Origin: a virus | Length of the DNA: 51,778 nt | Strand: one strand, 5' to 3' | IMG/VR virus record: IMGVR_UViG_3300023184_000172 | Coordinates: 1-51,778 of that record | Part shown: positions 15,676 through 22,862 of the stretch, piece after piece | How the letters are laid out: every line of letters starts with the position of its first letter | Numbering within the stretch: position 1 is the first letter of the stretch | The notes under the pieces: model-generated | Seen by the model: only the letters and a program-made list of their open reading frames with translations | Told to the model about the DNA's origin: nothing | The model's database searches: none | Position numbers and translations under genes: made by a program

Positions 15676-15801
15676 TTATTTCTTCGATTTTGATGCTTTA
15701 ATCAATTTTGATGCTTTAATCAATAGTATTGTTATCCACACTACTGCCGTCAATACACATGCTATTTCTACTATCAATGCTATTATTCCTAATGTTTTCA
15801 T
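15676..15801 (-). CDS. Single-pass membrane micropeptide, 41 aa
   Basis: One transmembrane helix (IALIVEIACVLTAVVWITIL) followed by LIKASKLIKASKSKK. The LIKASK part comes from an exact tandem duplication of the 18-mer TTGATTAAAGCATCAAAA, which suggests slippage during replication. Confidence 0.6.
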   Translation of the reverse strand: MKTLGIIALIVEIACVLTAVVWITILLIKASKLIKASKSKK

Positions 15802-15802
15802 A

Positions 15803-15979
15803 TTAATTGTCTATTTTGTAATCTATAAATGCTACTATTCCAATTAAGAAACAAACCATTGAAATTATTGCCCATTGCTTATCTAAATTGGACATTATTT
15901 GTATTAGTAAAACTCCAAATGTTAATCCACATAATATAACTAATGCTGCTCTTGCTATTGATTTTAATATTTTTATCAT
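15803..15979 (-). CDS. Membrane protein with two helices, 58 aa
   Basis: Two hydrophobic helices (AALVILCGLTFGVLLIQIM and WAIISMVCFLIGIVAFI) around a short charged turn (SNLDKQ). The stop is 1 base from the next start. No family recognised. Confidence 0.6.
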   Translation of the reverse strand: MIKILKSIARAALVILCGLTFGVLLIQIMSNLDKQWAIISMVCFLIGIVAFIDYKIDN

Positions 15980-15982
15980 TGT

Positions 15983-16138
15983 TTAGTGTTTATGTGATAC
16001 TCCTCGTTTCTTAAATAAATCTTCATAACTACCGCCACTCTTTGTTTGTTTTGGTTCTTTGTATGCTTCATATGCCATTAAGCCAATGAATACAACTACT
16101 GCTACAATTGTAACTATTAAAAATGCCATTGCTTCCAT
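15983..16138 (-). CDS. Mosaic single-pass membrane protein, 51 aa
   Basis: The N-terminus (MEAMAFLIVTIVAVVVFIGL) matches the N-terminus of the protein at 18619-18861. The C-terminus (SGGSYEDLFKKRGVSHKH) matches the C-terminus of the soluble protein at 18867-19187 (SGSYDDLFKKKGIAHKN). It looks like a fusion of parts of two neighbouring genes, or their common source. The shared DLFKK-x-G tail is probably a binding motif. Confidence 0.65.
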   Translation of the reverse strand: MEAMAFLIVTIVAVVVFIGLMAYEAYKEPKQTKSGGSYEDLFKKRGVSHKH

Positions 16139-16139
16139 C

Positions 16140-17009
16140 TTATATAAATTTTAATATTGATAAATCTTTTTGTTTTGCTTCTACCATTATATCCACTACA
16201 TTACCATACGTTTCAGGTAATCTCTTTATGTAATCACTATGTGCCTGTGGTTTACTACCCTCTTTACTTTCCGAATAGTGAACTGCCGGCGTTATATCTT
16301 TCGGCCATGTACTCATAGCTAACTCTAATGCATCTTGCTCACTTAAATTTCCGGTATTGAATGTGTGGTGATGATAATCAAATACAATAGGTATCTTTAT
16401 TGCATTATGAATATACATTAAGTCTTTAACTGAATACATACTCGCCTTATCGTCATTCTCAATTGTTAATCGGCTCTTTACTGAATCAGATAGTAGTTTA
16501 AAATTATCTATGAACCTATCCATTGCACTTTGCTTATCACCATACACTCCGTTACAATGTATATTAATTTTATTGTAAGGTGTTTTACTTAATCCTAATG
16601 CATCCATTAACCTACCATGCACTTCTAAATCATTTATTGTATTTTGTACTACCGCTTCTTTTGGTGAAACTAATACATTGAACGGACCTGGATGAAATGA
16701 TAATCTTTGTCCATACTTTGTTGCTTTCTCACCACATCTTTGTAGTATGATTGCGATTTCATTCCAATCTTTTAGTTGCTCAAATTGGTATTCGGTAGCC
16801 CACGGCATCATATCGGAACTCATACGATACATCTTAATACCATTCTGCTCATTCCAGTCTATAATCCGTTCTAAGTCCGCTACATTTTGTATAACACAAT
16901 CCGATACATAATCAAGTCCCTTTTCTAAGAAAGTTCTCTTAATCATTGTTCGGTTTGTAGTGACACTTTTACCTAAGCTCATATTAATACATGCGTAACC
17001 TAAATTCAT
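16140..17009 (-). CDS. uvsE: UV damage endonuclease UvsE/UvdE, 289 aa
   Basis: TIM-barrel endonuclease that nicks DNA 5' of UV photoproducts. Family landmarks: GYACIN at the N-terminus, YRMSSDMMPW (residues 62-71), RLSFHPGPFN (near 104), INIHCNGVYGDK, RLTIENDD (near 187) and FDYHHHTFN (near 217). The His, Glu and Asp residues in these motifs are the usual metal ligands. Length is typical. It starts from a strong promoter, separate from the MLTI genes upstream. Direct repair of phage DNA is the likely job. Confidence 0.92.
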   Translation of the reverse strand: MNLGYACINMSLGKSVTTNRTMIKRTFLEKGLDYVSDCVIQNVADLERIIDWNEQNGIKMYRMSSDMMPWATEYQFEQLKDWNEIAIILQRCGEKATKYGQRLSFHPGPFNVLVSPKEAVVQNTINDLEVHGRLMDALGLSKTPYNKINIHCNGVYGDKQSAMDRFIDNFKLLSDSVKSRLTIENDDKASMYSVKDLMYIHNAIKIPIVFDYHHHTFNTGNLSEQDALELAMSTWPKDITPAVHYSESKEGSKPQAHSDYIKRLPETYGNVVDIMVEAKQKDLSILKFI

Positions 17010-17040
17010 TTGTTTTTGTTTTATATGTCTTATACATACT

Positions 17041-17072
17041 CAAAGATACGAAATATATATGAAACTATCAAA
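17041..17072 (-). promoter_or_regulatory. Bacteroidota-type promoter (TTTG-N20-TATCTTTG)
   Basis: A perfect TTTG, 20 bases, TATCTTTG on the minus strand, 32 bases before the uvsE start. It is joined upstream to G-tract element 3. Confidence 0.85.
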
Positions 17073-17117
17073 AAAATTGGGGTAAACGACCTTCGCTCAA
17101 CCCCCGCCCCTTCCCCG
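17069..17117 (-). repeat. G-tract/GTCGTT element, copy 3
   Basis: On the minus strand: GCGGGGAAGGGGCGGGGG, TTGAGCGAAG, GTCGTTTACCCC, AATTTTTTTGATAGT. It begins right after the stop of the upstream MLTI gene and runs into the uvsE promoter. The TTGAGCGA part also appears in duplicated promoter element A. Confidence 0.65.
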
Positions 17118-17477
17118 CTACATTCTTTTTAGGTAATGGTTTGTATATAAATGCTGAAAATATGTTTCAATTGTATATATAAATGCATTTGCGTTACTCA
17201 TATCCTTTGGATGTATTGCGAATGTAGGCATTATGTTATTACTATTCAATTCTAAATATAATGCGTAAAATGGCTCATTCGTATCGGAATCAATCCATTT
17301 GTGTTTATCCAATATTAAATTACATTTATGATTATATTGATGTGAATATAACTGAATTTCATAATAGTTAGGTGTTGATTTACTTTTATCTAATACATCG
17401 GCTATATTCTTAATCATATAATCCGTGTCCTCTAAATGCACATCTAATAATTTTCTTATGTTTCTTATTTGTAACAT
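17118..17477 (-). CDS. MLTI-family protein 12, 119 aa
   Basis: Longest clear member. Starts MLQIRNIRKL; strands YMIKNIADVL, YYEIQLYSHQYNHKCNLIL and FYALYLELNS. The helix is ANAFIYTIETYFQHL. The I-x-L-x-R position is altered to LILDKH, so this copy has diverged. Confidence 0.75.
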   Translation of the reverse strand: MLQIRNIRKLLDVHLEDTDYMIKNIADVLDKSKSTPNYYEIQLYSHQYNHKCNLILDKHKWIDSDTNEPFYALYLELNSNNIMPTFAIHPKDMSNANAFIYTIETYFQHLYTNHYLKRM

Positions 17478-17478
17478 A

Positions 17479-17775
17479 CTATTTGATTATAAGTTCAGTA
17501 ATTCGTTTTACCATTTTCCGTTTTGTGTTTATTTTATCCTTTGTTAATAAACTTCGTTGAACATTACCCACACTATCCCAATACCATAATTCATATAATG
17601 CCGTGTCACCTCGTCCAATTGGTGTTCGTTCTAAACTCATTTCAAATCCAATGTTATGATTATTAGCTACCACTATTCTATATTGCGTTTCGGTTTCCTC
17701 AACACTATGAATAAACACAGTCGTGTCTCTAATCTTTGTATATACAATTTCAATATAGTTCTTAATTGTTAGCAT
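17479..17775 (-). CDS. MLTI-family protein 13, 98 aa
   Basis: The start MLTIKNYIEI was chosen over an upstream in-frame ATG by family alignment. Strands VFIHSVEETETQYRIVV and FEMSLERTPIGRGDTALYEL. Ends RKMVKRITELIIK. It overlaps copy 14 by 7 bases. Confidence 0.8.
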   Translation of the reverse strand: MLTIKNYIEIVYTKIRDTTVFIHSVEETETQYRIVVANNHNIGFEMSLERTPIGRGDTALYELWYWDSVGNVQRSLLTKDKINTKRKMVKRITELIIK

Positions 17776-18062
17776 ATCAAACCTTTTATACACCTAACTA
17801 CATATCGCATATTTTTTAGTTGGTCTTTTGTTATTGCCATATACTCCGTACCATGTTTTACTATGAATAATCCAATAGGTGTAGGTTTACGAGATATAGT
17901 ACAATGTATCATATGACCTTCATTTGGATTATCCACATGAATATGATAATGCATTAATGAACTTTTAATATTAGTTATCGTCCATCCATCACCTACATCT
18001 GATAATACAATGTTCTCACTATTTTTTATCGTTATCCGATTTTGTTTCAATGTTGGCTGCAT
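17769..18062 (-). CDS. MLTI-family protein 14, 97 aa
   Basis: An 8-residue extension (MQPTLKQN) precedes RITIKNSENI, which replaces MLTIENI. The rest is typical: GWTITNIKSSLMHYHIHV, then CTISRKPTPIGLFIV. It shares 44 bases with the membrane-protein gene upstream, which may explain the altered start. Confidence 0.75.
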   Translation of the reverse strand: MQPTLKQNRITIKNSENIVLSDVGDGWTITNIKSSLMHYHIHVDNPNEGHMIHCTISRKPTPIGLFIVKHGTEYMAITKDQLKNMRYVVRCIKGLIC

Positions 18063-18306
18063 TTAAAAGTTCAGTTAGTAATTTATTACCATTAACATCT
18101 TTTTTCTTACTAAGATTATCATTAATTTCTGATAAGATTTCTACCCCCTTTGTGCTATCATGTTCTTTGATACCCGCTAACTTTTGTAAATGTTCTACAA
18201 CTTCCGGTTCAGGTTCATATGTCTTTGGATTCAATAAACGCTTTTGTTCTTGCTTTGCACCCACTAACCAACCGATAATGAATACCATAATTAATAATAC
18301 TACCAT
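18019..18306 (-). CDS. Single-pass membrane protein, 95 aa
   Basis: An N-terminal helix (MVVLLIMVFIIGWLVGAKQE) anchors a cytoplasmic helical domain (VVEHLQKLAGIKEHD, LSEINDNLSKKKDV). It is one of a run of three genes with similar N-terminal anchors. No family recognised. Confidence 0.7.
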   Translation of the reverse strand: MVVLLIMVFIIGWLVGAKQEQKRLLNPKTYEPEPEVVEHLQKLAGIKEHDSTKGVEILSEINDNLSKKKDVNGNKLLTELLNAANIETKSDNDKK

Positions 18307-18309
18307 AAC

Positions 18310-18615
18310 TTATTTCTTTTTATGTTTTTCTTTTAATGTTGTTATAATCACATTGCGTACTTCTGCTTCAAATTCCTTACTATGTTCTGTCCTATAATCC
18401 GTTTGTGTTTTTGGTTTACTATCTATTGAGCCCATTGTGTCATCATTTAGTGAACTAGTTTTATACGGGTAAACTGCTCCTGTAATTTCCATATCAAAAT
18501 ATCCACCATCTTTTTTAATTTGATTGGTTAATTGTTTTGTACCTTGTTCTATTCCTACCATAAATGCAACACACCATACAATAATCAATACAATTAATGC
18601 TATTATAATTTCCAT
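18310..18615 (-). CDS. Single-pass membrane protein, 101 aa
   Basis: The N-terminal anchor is MEIIIALIVLIIVWCVAFMV; the rest is polar with a basic C-terminal helix (VRNVIITTLKEKHKKK). The ME-hydrophobic start recalls the next gene and the mosaic protein at 15983-16138. Confidence 0.7.
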   Translation of the reverse strand: MEIIIALIVLIIVWCVAFMVGIEQGTKQLTNQIKKDGGYFDMEITGAVYPYKTSSLNDDTMGSIDSKPKTQTDYRTEHSKEFEAEVRNVIITTLKEKHKKK

Positions 18616-18618
18616 AGG

Positions 18619-18861
18619 TTATTTGTTTTTACGTTTTAATTCTTTTAATCTTTGTTCGTACAATTCTTTATAGTGTTTTTTACTCCAACCATCATTTCTA
18701 TCATTATTCATTTCATAAAAAAATGTTTGTAACTTACTATCATGCTGACGTAATTTAAGTTCTAAATCAGTTTTGGTTTCTTTATATACTTCATAACCCA
18801 TTAAACCAATAAATACTAATACTGCTACTAATACTACTATTGAAAATACAATTGCTTCCAT
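18619..18861 (-). CDS. Single-pass membrane protein, 80 aa
   Basis: The N-terminus (MEAIVFSIVVLVAVLVFIGL) followed by MGYEVYKE is nearly the same as in the protein at 15983-16138. The rest is a charged helix (YKELYEQRLKELKRKNK). This supports a shared origin and exchange of modules. Confidence 0.7.
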   Translation of the reverse strand: MEAIVFSIVVLVAVLVFIGLMGYEVYKETKTDLELKLRQHDSKLQTFFYEMNNDRNDGWSKKHYKELYEQRLKELKRKNK

Positions 18862-18866
18862 ATCAT

Positions 18867-19187
18867 TTAATTTTTATGTGCTATACCTTTTTTCTTAAAT
18901 AGGTCATCGTAGCTACCACTTTCGGTTTCAATAACTTCATCTTGTTCTAATGAACCCATTACCCTTACTGCTTCTACAAATCCTTCGGTGAATATTAACT
19001 TTTCATTCTCATCACTACCACTATAAAATTGTGCAGCAAATCCAGTTAATGTTTCTAAGTTTTCGATTTGTTCTTTTAACTTATCAACTCGTACTTGTTT
19101 AGACCATTTACCCATATTGTTTACGGATTCATAGTATTTCCAATATTCTAATTCCTCTTTTAGTTTCTTTAATGCTTTTGTTTCCAT
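18867..19187 (-). CDS. Soluble helical protein with DLFKKxG tail, 106 aa
   Basis: Coiled-coil-like N-terminus (ALKKLKEELEYWKYYESVN, VDKLKEQIENLETL), a central FAAQFYSGSDENEKLIF segment, and the C-terminal tail SGSYDDLFKKKGIAHKN shared with the mosaic membrane protein at 15983-16138. Confidence 0.7.
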   Translation of the reverse strand: METKALKKLKEELEYWKYYESVNNMGKWSKQVRVDKLKEQIENLETLTGFAAQFYSGSDENEKLIFTEGFVEAVRVMGSLEQDEVIETESGSYDDLFKKKGIAHKN

Positions 19188-19203
19188 TGTATTGTTATTA
19201 ATG

Positions 19204-19824
19204 TTAAAAAGGATTTGATGGTGTGTTTTGTTTTAACTCATCTATTTGTCTTTGTAACTCTTTTATTGTATCTACCATTGAACCATGTGTATATGTTGTA
19301 TTACCATTAGTGTAAACAATATTAGTTCCATTTGTAGTTATCTTATTTATAATACCGGTTGGTGCTGATGTTAATTGTCTACTTAACATTTCATCAATTA
19401 TTTCCTCATACCTTACTCTAAATAAACTCACCGTTCTAATATCAACTAATTCTATTTTATGTTCTATATTAATACCATTCAAATCTAATAAGTTAAGTGT
19501 GGTTTTACTATATCCATTCCCAATCATTAATTCTAAATGCCACTTTGGTTTTTGTGGTAAGTTTAAATTCAATACATCTGCATAATAACATTCACCGGTT
19601 GCATTGTGTATTGGATTAACACAAGTATAACCTTTGTATGTAAAACCACTAATCTTATCCCAATTCTTAATTTTCATAGGTTTCTTTAATTTACTTTTAT
19701 GTGTTGGTATATCTTTGCCACCCCACACTCCTAAATGACAACTGATATGGTCATAATTAACTAAATAATCATAATCCACATTTGAGGTATCACTGCCACA
19801 TATACTACATACCCAATGATTCAT
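19204..19824 (-). CDS. Zinc-ribbon protein with coiled-coil tail, 206 aa
   Basis: The N-terminus has CSICGSD and later HISCHLG, which could form one zinc site (residues 6-33). TCVNPIHNATGEC may add another. The middle is beta-rich, with a Gly/Asn/Thr region (GTNIVYTNGNTTYTHG). The C-terminus is a coiled coil (MVDTIKELQRQIDELKQ). Function unknown. Confidence 0.7.
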   Translation of the reverse strand: MNHWVCSICGSDTSNVDYDYLVNYDHISCHLGVWGGKDIPTHKSKLKKPMKIKNWDKISGFTYKGYTCVNPIHNATGECYYADVLNLNLPQKPKWHLELMIGNGYSKTTLNLLDLNGINIEHKIELVDIRTVSLFRVRYEEIIDEMLSRQLTSAPTGIINKITTNGTNIVYTNGNTTYTHGSMVDTIKELQRQIDELKQNTPSNPF

Positions 19825-20035
19825 TTCGTTTTGTTTTATACAAAGATACTAAATGAATTATCAATATTGTACTATTCACCACTATAACCGGATTATCATT
19901 TCGTATAATACCATATGACATCCACAATATACAACCGATTGAGTTTAATATTCTTAATAACTTCATATTCTTAGCCATCATTGATGCTAATGTAATTAAT
20001 GTAGCCCCATATCCTAATATTTCTATTGTATTCAT
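19805..20035 (-). CDS. YgjV/SemiSWEET-like membrane protein, 76 aa
   Basis: Three transmembrane helices with GYGATLITLASMMAKNMKLL, LNSIGCILWMSYGI and NPVIVVNSTILIIHLVSLYK. The pattern of G-Y near the start, N-x-x-x-LR-x-x-N, W-x-x-YG and P-x-x-x-x-N is that of YgjV-like and SemiSWEET/PQ-loop proteins. The start MNTIEILGYG was chosen because the -7 box lies only 5 bases upstream, so the mRNA is probably leaderless. Substrate unknown. Confidence 0.7.
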   Translation of the reverse strand: MNTIEILGYGATLITLASMMAKNMKLLRILNSIGCILWMSYGIIRNDNPVIVVNSTILIIHLVSLYKTKRNESLGM

Positions 20036-20040
20036 ATACT

Positions 20041-20072
20041 TAAAGATACGAAAAAATACCCATTTTACCAAA
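20041..20072 (-). promoter_or_regulatory. Promoter giving a probable leaderless mRNA
   Basis: TTTG, 20 bases, TATCTTTA, then AGTAT and the ATG. For a -7 box, transcription would begin at or within a few bases of the start codon. Confidence 0.75.
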
Positions 20073-20073
20073 G

Positions 20074-20099
20074 AAAAAGGGTACTTTTTATGTACCCCT
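20074..20099 (-). terminator. Intrinsic terminator
   Basis: On the minus strand, GGGTAC-ATAAAAA-GTACCC followed by TTTTT. It lies after the SGNH gene and just before the next promoter. Confidence 0.75.
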
Positions 20100-20131
20100 T
20101 ACTGCTATTGACTTGTATGGTATGCAACATA

Positions 20132-20959
20132 TTATAAAATATCGTAATGTGTATTGATATATTCGTATAAAAACTCAGCAAACTTTATGTTGCCAAAATA
20201 ACCAGGATGTAAATCGTTTAATATATCAGCACCTAATTCATCTTTTATCGTATATCCTTTTTTCATTATCCAATGATGAAAATCAGTATGCCCTTCTATA
20301 TTTAATTCATTTGATAATAATGATTTATCTAAAACTCCTTTTAGTTTTTGGCCACCTTCAAAATATATAAATTTAATTTTATGGTATTTTAAAAATGTCA
20401 ATAACATCTCCGCCTCTCTATTCATTTTACTAACTTCAATATCATAATCTATAAAGTTATCTAAGTATTTTTCTAATGCACTATCTTTATTTGTATTTTC
20501 AAAATCGCCATGACATCCATCCATATAATACCCACGTGTTGCATTTACATAATCTCGCACACCATCCTCGTTAACTGAATGATTTACTACTACCCAACTA
20601 TTTAGATTTGTTGAATACATATCTAATCTATGAAAGTATGCTGGTAATTCTAATAACAACAGTAACTTATCTTTTTTATCCCAATTTCGTTTTACAAAAT
20701 CAAAAGCTTCTCTAACTGCTCTACCAGTTCCACCACCACTCGCTGCTTTGTTTTCTACTTTACATCCTAACATATCTGCTAACCTACTAGCATATGTAAC
20801 TTCTAATGTCTTATCCCACCATACATTATATTTTTCTTTGTAAACATCACGTACTAATGTTACCTTATCATCTGCATACTTAATGGTTTCTAATCCACCA
20901 CCTGCACTATGTGAACAGCCAGTTGCAAATACTATTTCTATATTATGTTTATTTGTCAT
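20132..20959 (-). CDS. SGNH-hydrolase-like protein, 275 aa
   Basis: One of four related proteins. Block I is FATGCSHSAGGG (nucleophile Ser in the GCSHS motif), the Gly/Asn region is ENKAASGGGTGRAV, and block V is DLHPGYFGNIKFAEF with the D-x-x-H pair. This is the GDSL/SGNH esterase layout, for example sugar O-acetyl or lipid ester hydrolysis. No signal peptide is visible, so it acts in the cytoplasm. It is last in its operon, followed by a terminator. Confidence 0.8.
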   Translation of the reverse strand: MTNKHNIEIVFATGCSHSAGGGLETIKYADDKVTLVRDVYKEKYNVWWDKTLEVTYASRLADMLGCKVENKAASGGGTGRAVREAFDFVKRNWDKKDKLLLLLELPAYFHRLDMYSTNLNSWVVVNHSVNEDGVRDYVNATRGYYMDGCHGDFENTNKDSALEKYLDNFIDYDIEVSKMNREAEMLLTFLKYHKIKFIYFEGGQKLKGVLDKSLLSNELNIEGHTDFHHWIMKKGYTIKDELGADILNDLHPGYFGNIKFAEFLYEYINTHYDIL

Positions 20960-21147
20960 AAGAATTTTTTACACCTTTCTATTGATTCGTTTTCTGCTCT
21001 TGCTTTTGCTCTATACATTATTCTAACAATAGCACCCAATTGTTCATCGGTTAAATCATCATCTAGTATTATTTCTTTTCGAATTAATAATGTTTGCTTA
21101 GCTTCCTCTGCCCATTCAATTATTTCTTTTGCATATCTTTTTTCCAT
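20956..21147 (-). CDS. Small helical protein, 63 aa
   Basis: The start MEKRYAKEIIEWAEEAKQTL was chosen because it lies next to the upstream stop. It is entirely helical and highly charged. It overlaps the SGNH gene start by 4 bases. No family recognised. Confidence 0.65.
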   Translation of the reverse strand: MEKRYAKEIIEWAEEAKQTLLIRKEIILDDDLTDEQLGAIVRIMYRAKARAENESIERCKKFL

Positions 21148-21148
21148 A

Positions 21149-21409
21149 TTAATTAAACCATTTATCAAATTCAGTTGGCTCTGGTCTGTCTACTTTTTTT
21201 GTTATCTTTCTTGTTTTTACAAATGGTTTATCACTTTTAATACCATCCATTTGTTTTGGATTTGATTTCTTTACTTTTACCTTTTCTGGATTCAATTCTG
21301 CTCTTAATTGAATTTTCTCTCGCATAGTTAAATCAGTTAATCTATGGTATTGTTTTAAATCTAATACTGAGTCAACTAAGTAATATCCATCCTTATCCTG
21401 CTTCAACAT
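21149..21409 (-). CDS. Basic hypothetical protein, 86 aa
   Basis: DGYYLVDSVLDLKQYHRLTD forms a small N-terminal region; the rest is Lys/Pro-rich (VKVKKSNPKQMDG) with a terminal EFDKWFN. No family recognised. Confidence 0.65.
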   Translation of the reverse strand: MLKQDKDGYYLVDSVLDLKQYHRLTDLTMREKIQLRAELNPEKVKVKKSNPKQMDGIKSDKPFVKTRKITKKVDRPEPTEFDKWFN

Positions 21410-21674
21410 TTGTTTCAGTTTTAATGATTTGTTTATGTATTCTCGCTGCTACTTCATACCATTCATTTGTTACACATACTTCTAACATATCGGGTAACAT
21501 ACTTTCATCAAACTCTAATTCGTTTTGTTCATCGGTATTTTTTTCGTATAATTCAATAAGTTCATCCATCACACCTTCCATAAACTCACTATCTTTTAAT
21601 GTGTTTATAAGTTGCTGCATAAATAACTTTCTTATCTCACCATCTCCTGTGTGCTTATTTCGTCTACTTTTCAT
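21393..21674 (-). CDS. Acidic helical protein, 93 aa
   Basis: The N-terminus is basic (MKSRRNKHTGDGEI), followed by acidic helices (FMEGVMDELIELYEKNTDE, LPDMLEVCVTNEWYEVAARI). It is joined to the SPFH gene upstream by a 1-base overlap. No family recognised. Confidence 0.7.
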   Translation of the reverse strand: MKSRRNKHTGDGEIRKLFMQQLINTLKDSEFMEGVMDELIELYEKNTDEQNELEFDESMLPDMLEVCVTNEWYEVAARIHKQIIKTETNVEAG

Positions 21675-22228
21675 TAGTTATTGGTTGTATCGGTTAAGGG
21701 AACTATTGATTGTCTATTTGCATCTCCATCGCTTATAACTCTAATAGATGTGATTTCAGCTAAATCGGTTAAAGTGACCTTTTCTATATTAATCCCCCAC
21801 TCAGCTACTTTTTTACCAATCTTTTCAGTTAGTTCAATTTCAATATCAACCAGGTCTTCCCAATTTCGTTCCTCAATAATTTCTCTAATCATTGCACCCG
21901 TAGTATCAACTAATACATCGGTAGGGTGTGCTAATTTAGTTAAGAATAAAAATGCATCACAAATATCGTATCTTACAATTGCTCTTACAACTATATTTTT
22001 ATAATCCAAAGATGTTATTGATTGTGGATGTAAATGTATTGATTGTGTTACTATCGTTTGATGCCATACTGAATCTACAAATGGTATTTTCCAATGTAGA
22101 CCTGGATTCTTTATATCATTAAACTTACCAAACCTCAATACCAATGCCTTTTCCCACATATCTACTACGAATAATGGCATCAATGAATGCCCAAATTGTT
22201 GTATTACTGCTATTAATTTATCAAACAT
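21674..22228 (-). CDS. SPFH/Band-7 (stomatin-like) protein, 184 aa
   Basis: Residues 1-25 form a hydrophobic start (AVIQQFGHSLMPLFVV), followed by the family signature ALVLRFGKFNDIKNPGLHWK and IPFVDSVW. Then VRAIVRYDICDAF and VDTTGAMIREIIEERNWEDL match the Band-7 domain, and IEKVTLTDL matches its end. It is shorter than cellular stomatins (about 260-300 aa), with the C-terminal coiled coil mostly lost. SPFH proteins scaffold membrane microdomains; why a phage carries one is open. Confidence 0.85.
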   Translation of the reverse strand: MFDKLIAVIQQFGHSLMPLFVVDMWEKALVLRFGKFNDIKNPGLHWKIPFVDSVWHQTIVTQSIHLHPQSITSLDYKNIVVRAIVRYDICDAFLFLTKLAHPTDVLVDTTGAMIREIIEERNWEDLVDIEIELTEKIGKKVAEWGINIEKVTLTDLAEITSIRVISDGDANRQSIVPLTDTTNN

Positions 22229-22242
22229 ATTCTTATTTTATA

Positions 22243-22274
22243 TAAAGATACGATAAATTATCGAAACTACCAAA
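22243..22274 (-). promoter_or_regulatory. Bacteroidota-type promoter (TTTG-N20-TATCTTTA)
   Basis: Perfect spacing of 20 bases; TTTGGTAGTTTC at -33 closely matches the promoters at 34239 and 8273. It drives the SPFH operon. Confidence 0.85.
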
Positions 22275-22276
22275 TG

Positions 22277-22387
22277 TTATTGTGATTTTCTATTCTTAGC
22301 CTTAACATCAATAGTTCCCTTTGTATTGGTTTTGCCAACTGAATTGTTAGATACTACTTTGTTCTGCTTCTTCTTGTCTGACTTCAT
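22277..22387 (-). CDS. Small basic peptide, 36 aa, overlapping gene
   Basis: MKSDKKKQNKVVSNNSVGKT followed by a Lys-rich tail (KAKNRKSQ). The first 14 codons overlap the end of the upstream gene in another frame; the rest fills the gap before the SPFH promoter. It may bind nucleic acid; this is inferred from charge. Confidence 0.5.
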   Translation of the reverse strand: MKSDKKKQNKVVSNNSVGKTNTKGTIDVKAKNRKSQ

Positions 22388-22616
22388 TATGTTTTGTAAT
22401 AGGATGTCCTTTTGGCTCATTGATTTGTTCATATTCTAAATCTTGTATTGTTTCTAAAAATATATAATCGTTGGATGTTTTAGGTCTTAATATATAATCG
22501 GCTCCATAATATTCTTTTGCTAACTCTAAATCTTTTATTCGTTCACCATTAATTGTTTTCTTAACGATATATAATTTATCGTTAAACCGCATTGATTGTC
22601 TATTTAATTGAAACAT
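22347..22616 (-). CDS. Hypothetical protein, 89 aa
   Basis: Mixed alpha/beta: FNDKLYIVKKTINGERIKDL, EYYGADYILRPKTS, then an acidic tail. The end overlaps a small basic gene by 41 bases. No family recognised. Confidence 0.7.
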   Translation of the reverse strand: MFQLNRQSMRFNDKLYIVKKTINGERIKDLELAKEYYGADYILRPKTSNDYIFLETIQDLEYEQINEPKGHPITKHNEVRQEEAEQSSI

Positions 22617-22617
22617 A

Positions 22618-22821
22618 TTATTTAGAGTTTGTTTCTTTTGCCTTTTGTTCTGCTAAATAATCACCTAATACTTTACTACCTCGTTTAGTAGTCATTAATT
22701 CCTTTTGTGAAACTCTTATACCATTACGATATACCCTTAGTTCTAGCTCCTCACCATTCTTTAACATAAAGAAATGATATTCAGGCTTAAAGAATTGCTT
22801 TATTTTTCTAAATATATTCAT
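22618..22821 (-). CDS. Small basic protein, 67 aa
   Basis: The start MNIFRKIKQFFKPEYHFFM was chosen because a -7 box ends 4 bases upstream, making a leaderless mRNA likely; an upstream start would lie inside the promoter. The N-terminus is an amphipathic basic helix and the middle has a strand pair (EELELRVYRNGIRVSQ). No family recognised. Confidence 0.65.
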   Translation of the reverse strand: MNIFRKIKQFFKPEYHFFMLKNGEELELRVYRNGIRVSQKELMTTKRGSKVLGDYLAEQKAKETNSK

Positions 22822-22825
22822 AATG

Positions 22826-22857
22826 TAAATATACAATAAGTTATCCATTATACCAAA
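22826..22857 (-). promoter_or_regulatory. Promoter giving a probable leaderless mRNA
   Basis: TTTG, 20 bases, TATATTTA, then CATT and the ATG of the next gene. It overlaps the tail side of a terminator for the upstream operon. Confidence 0.75.
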
Positions 22858-22862
22858 CAAAA

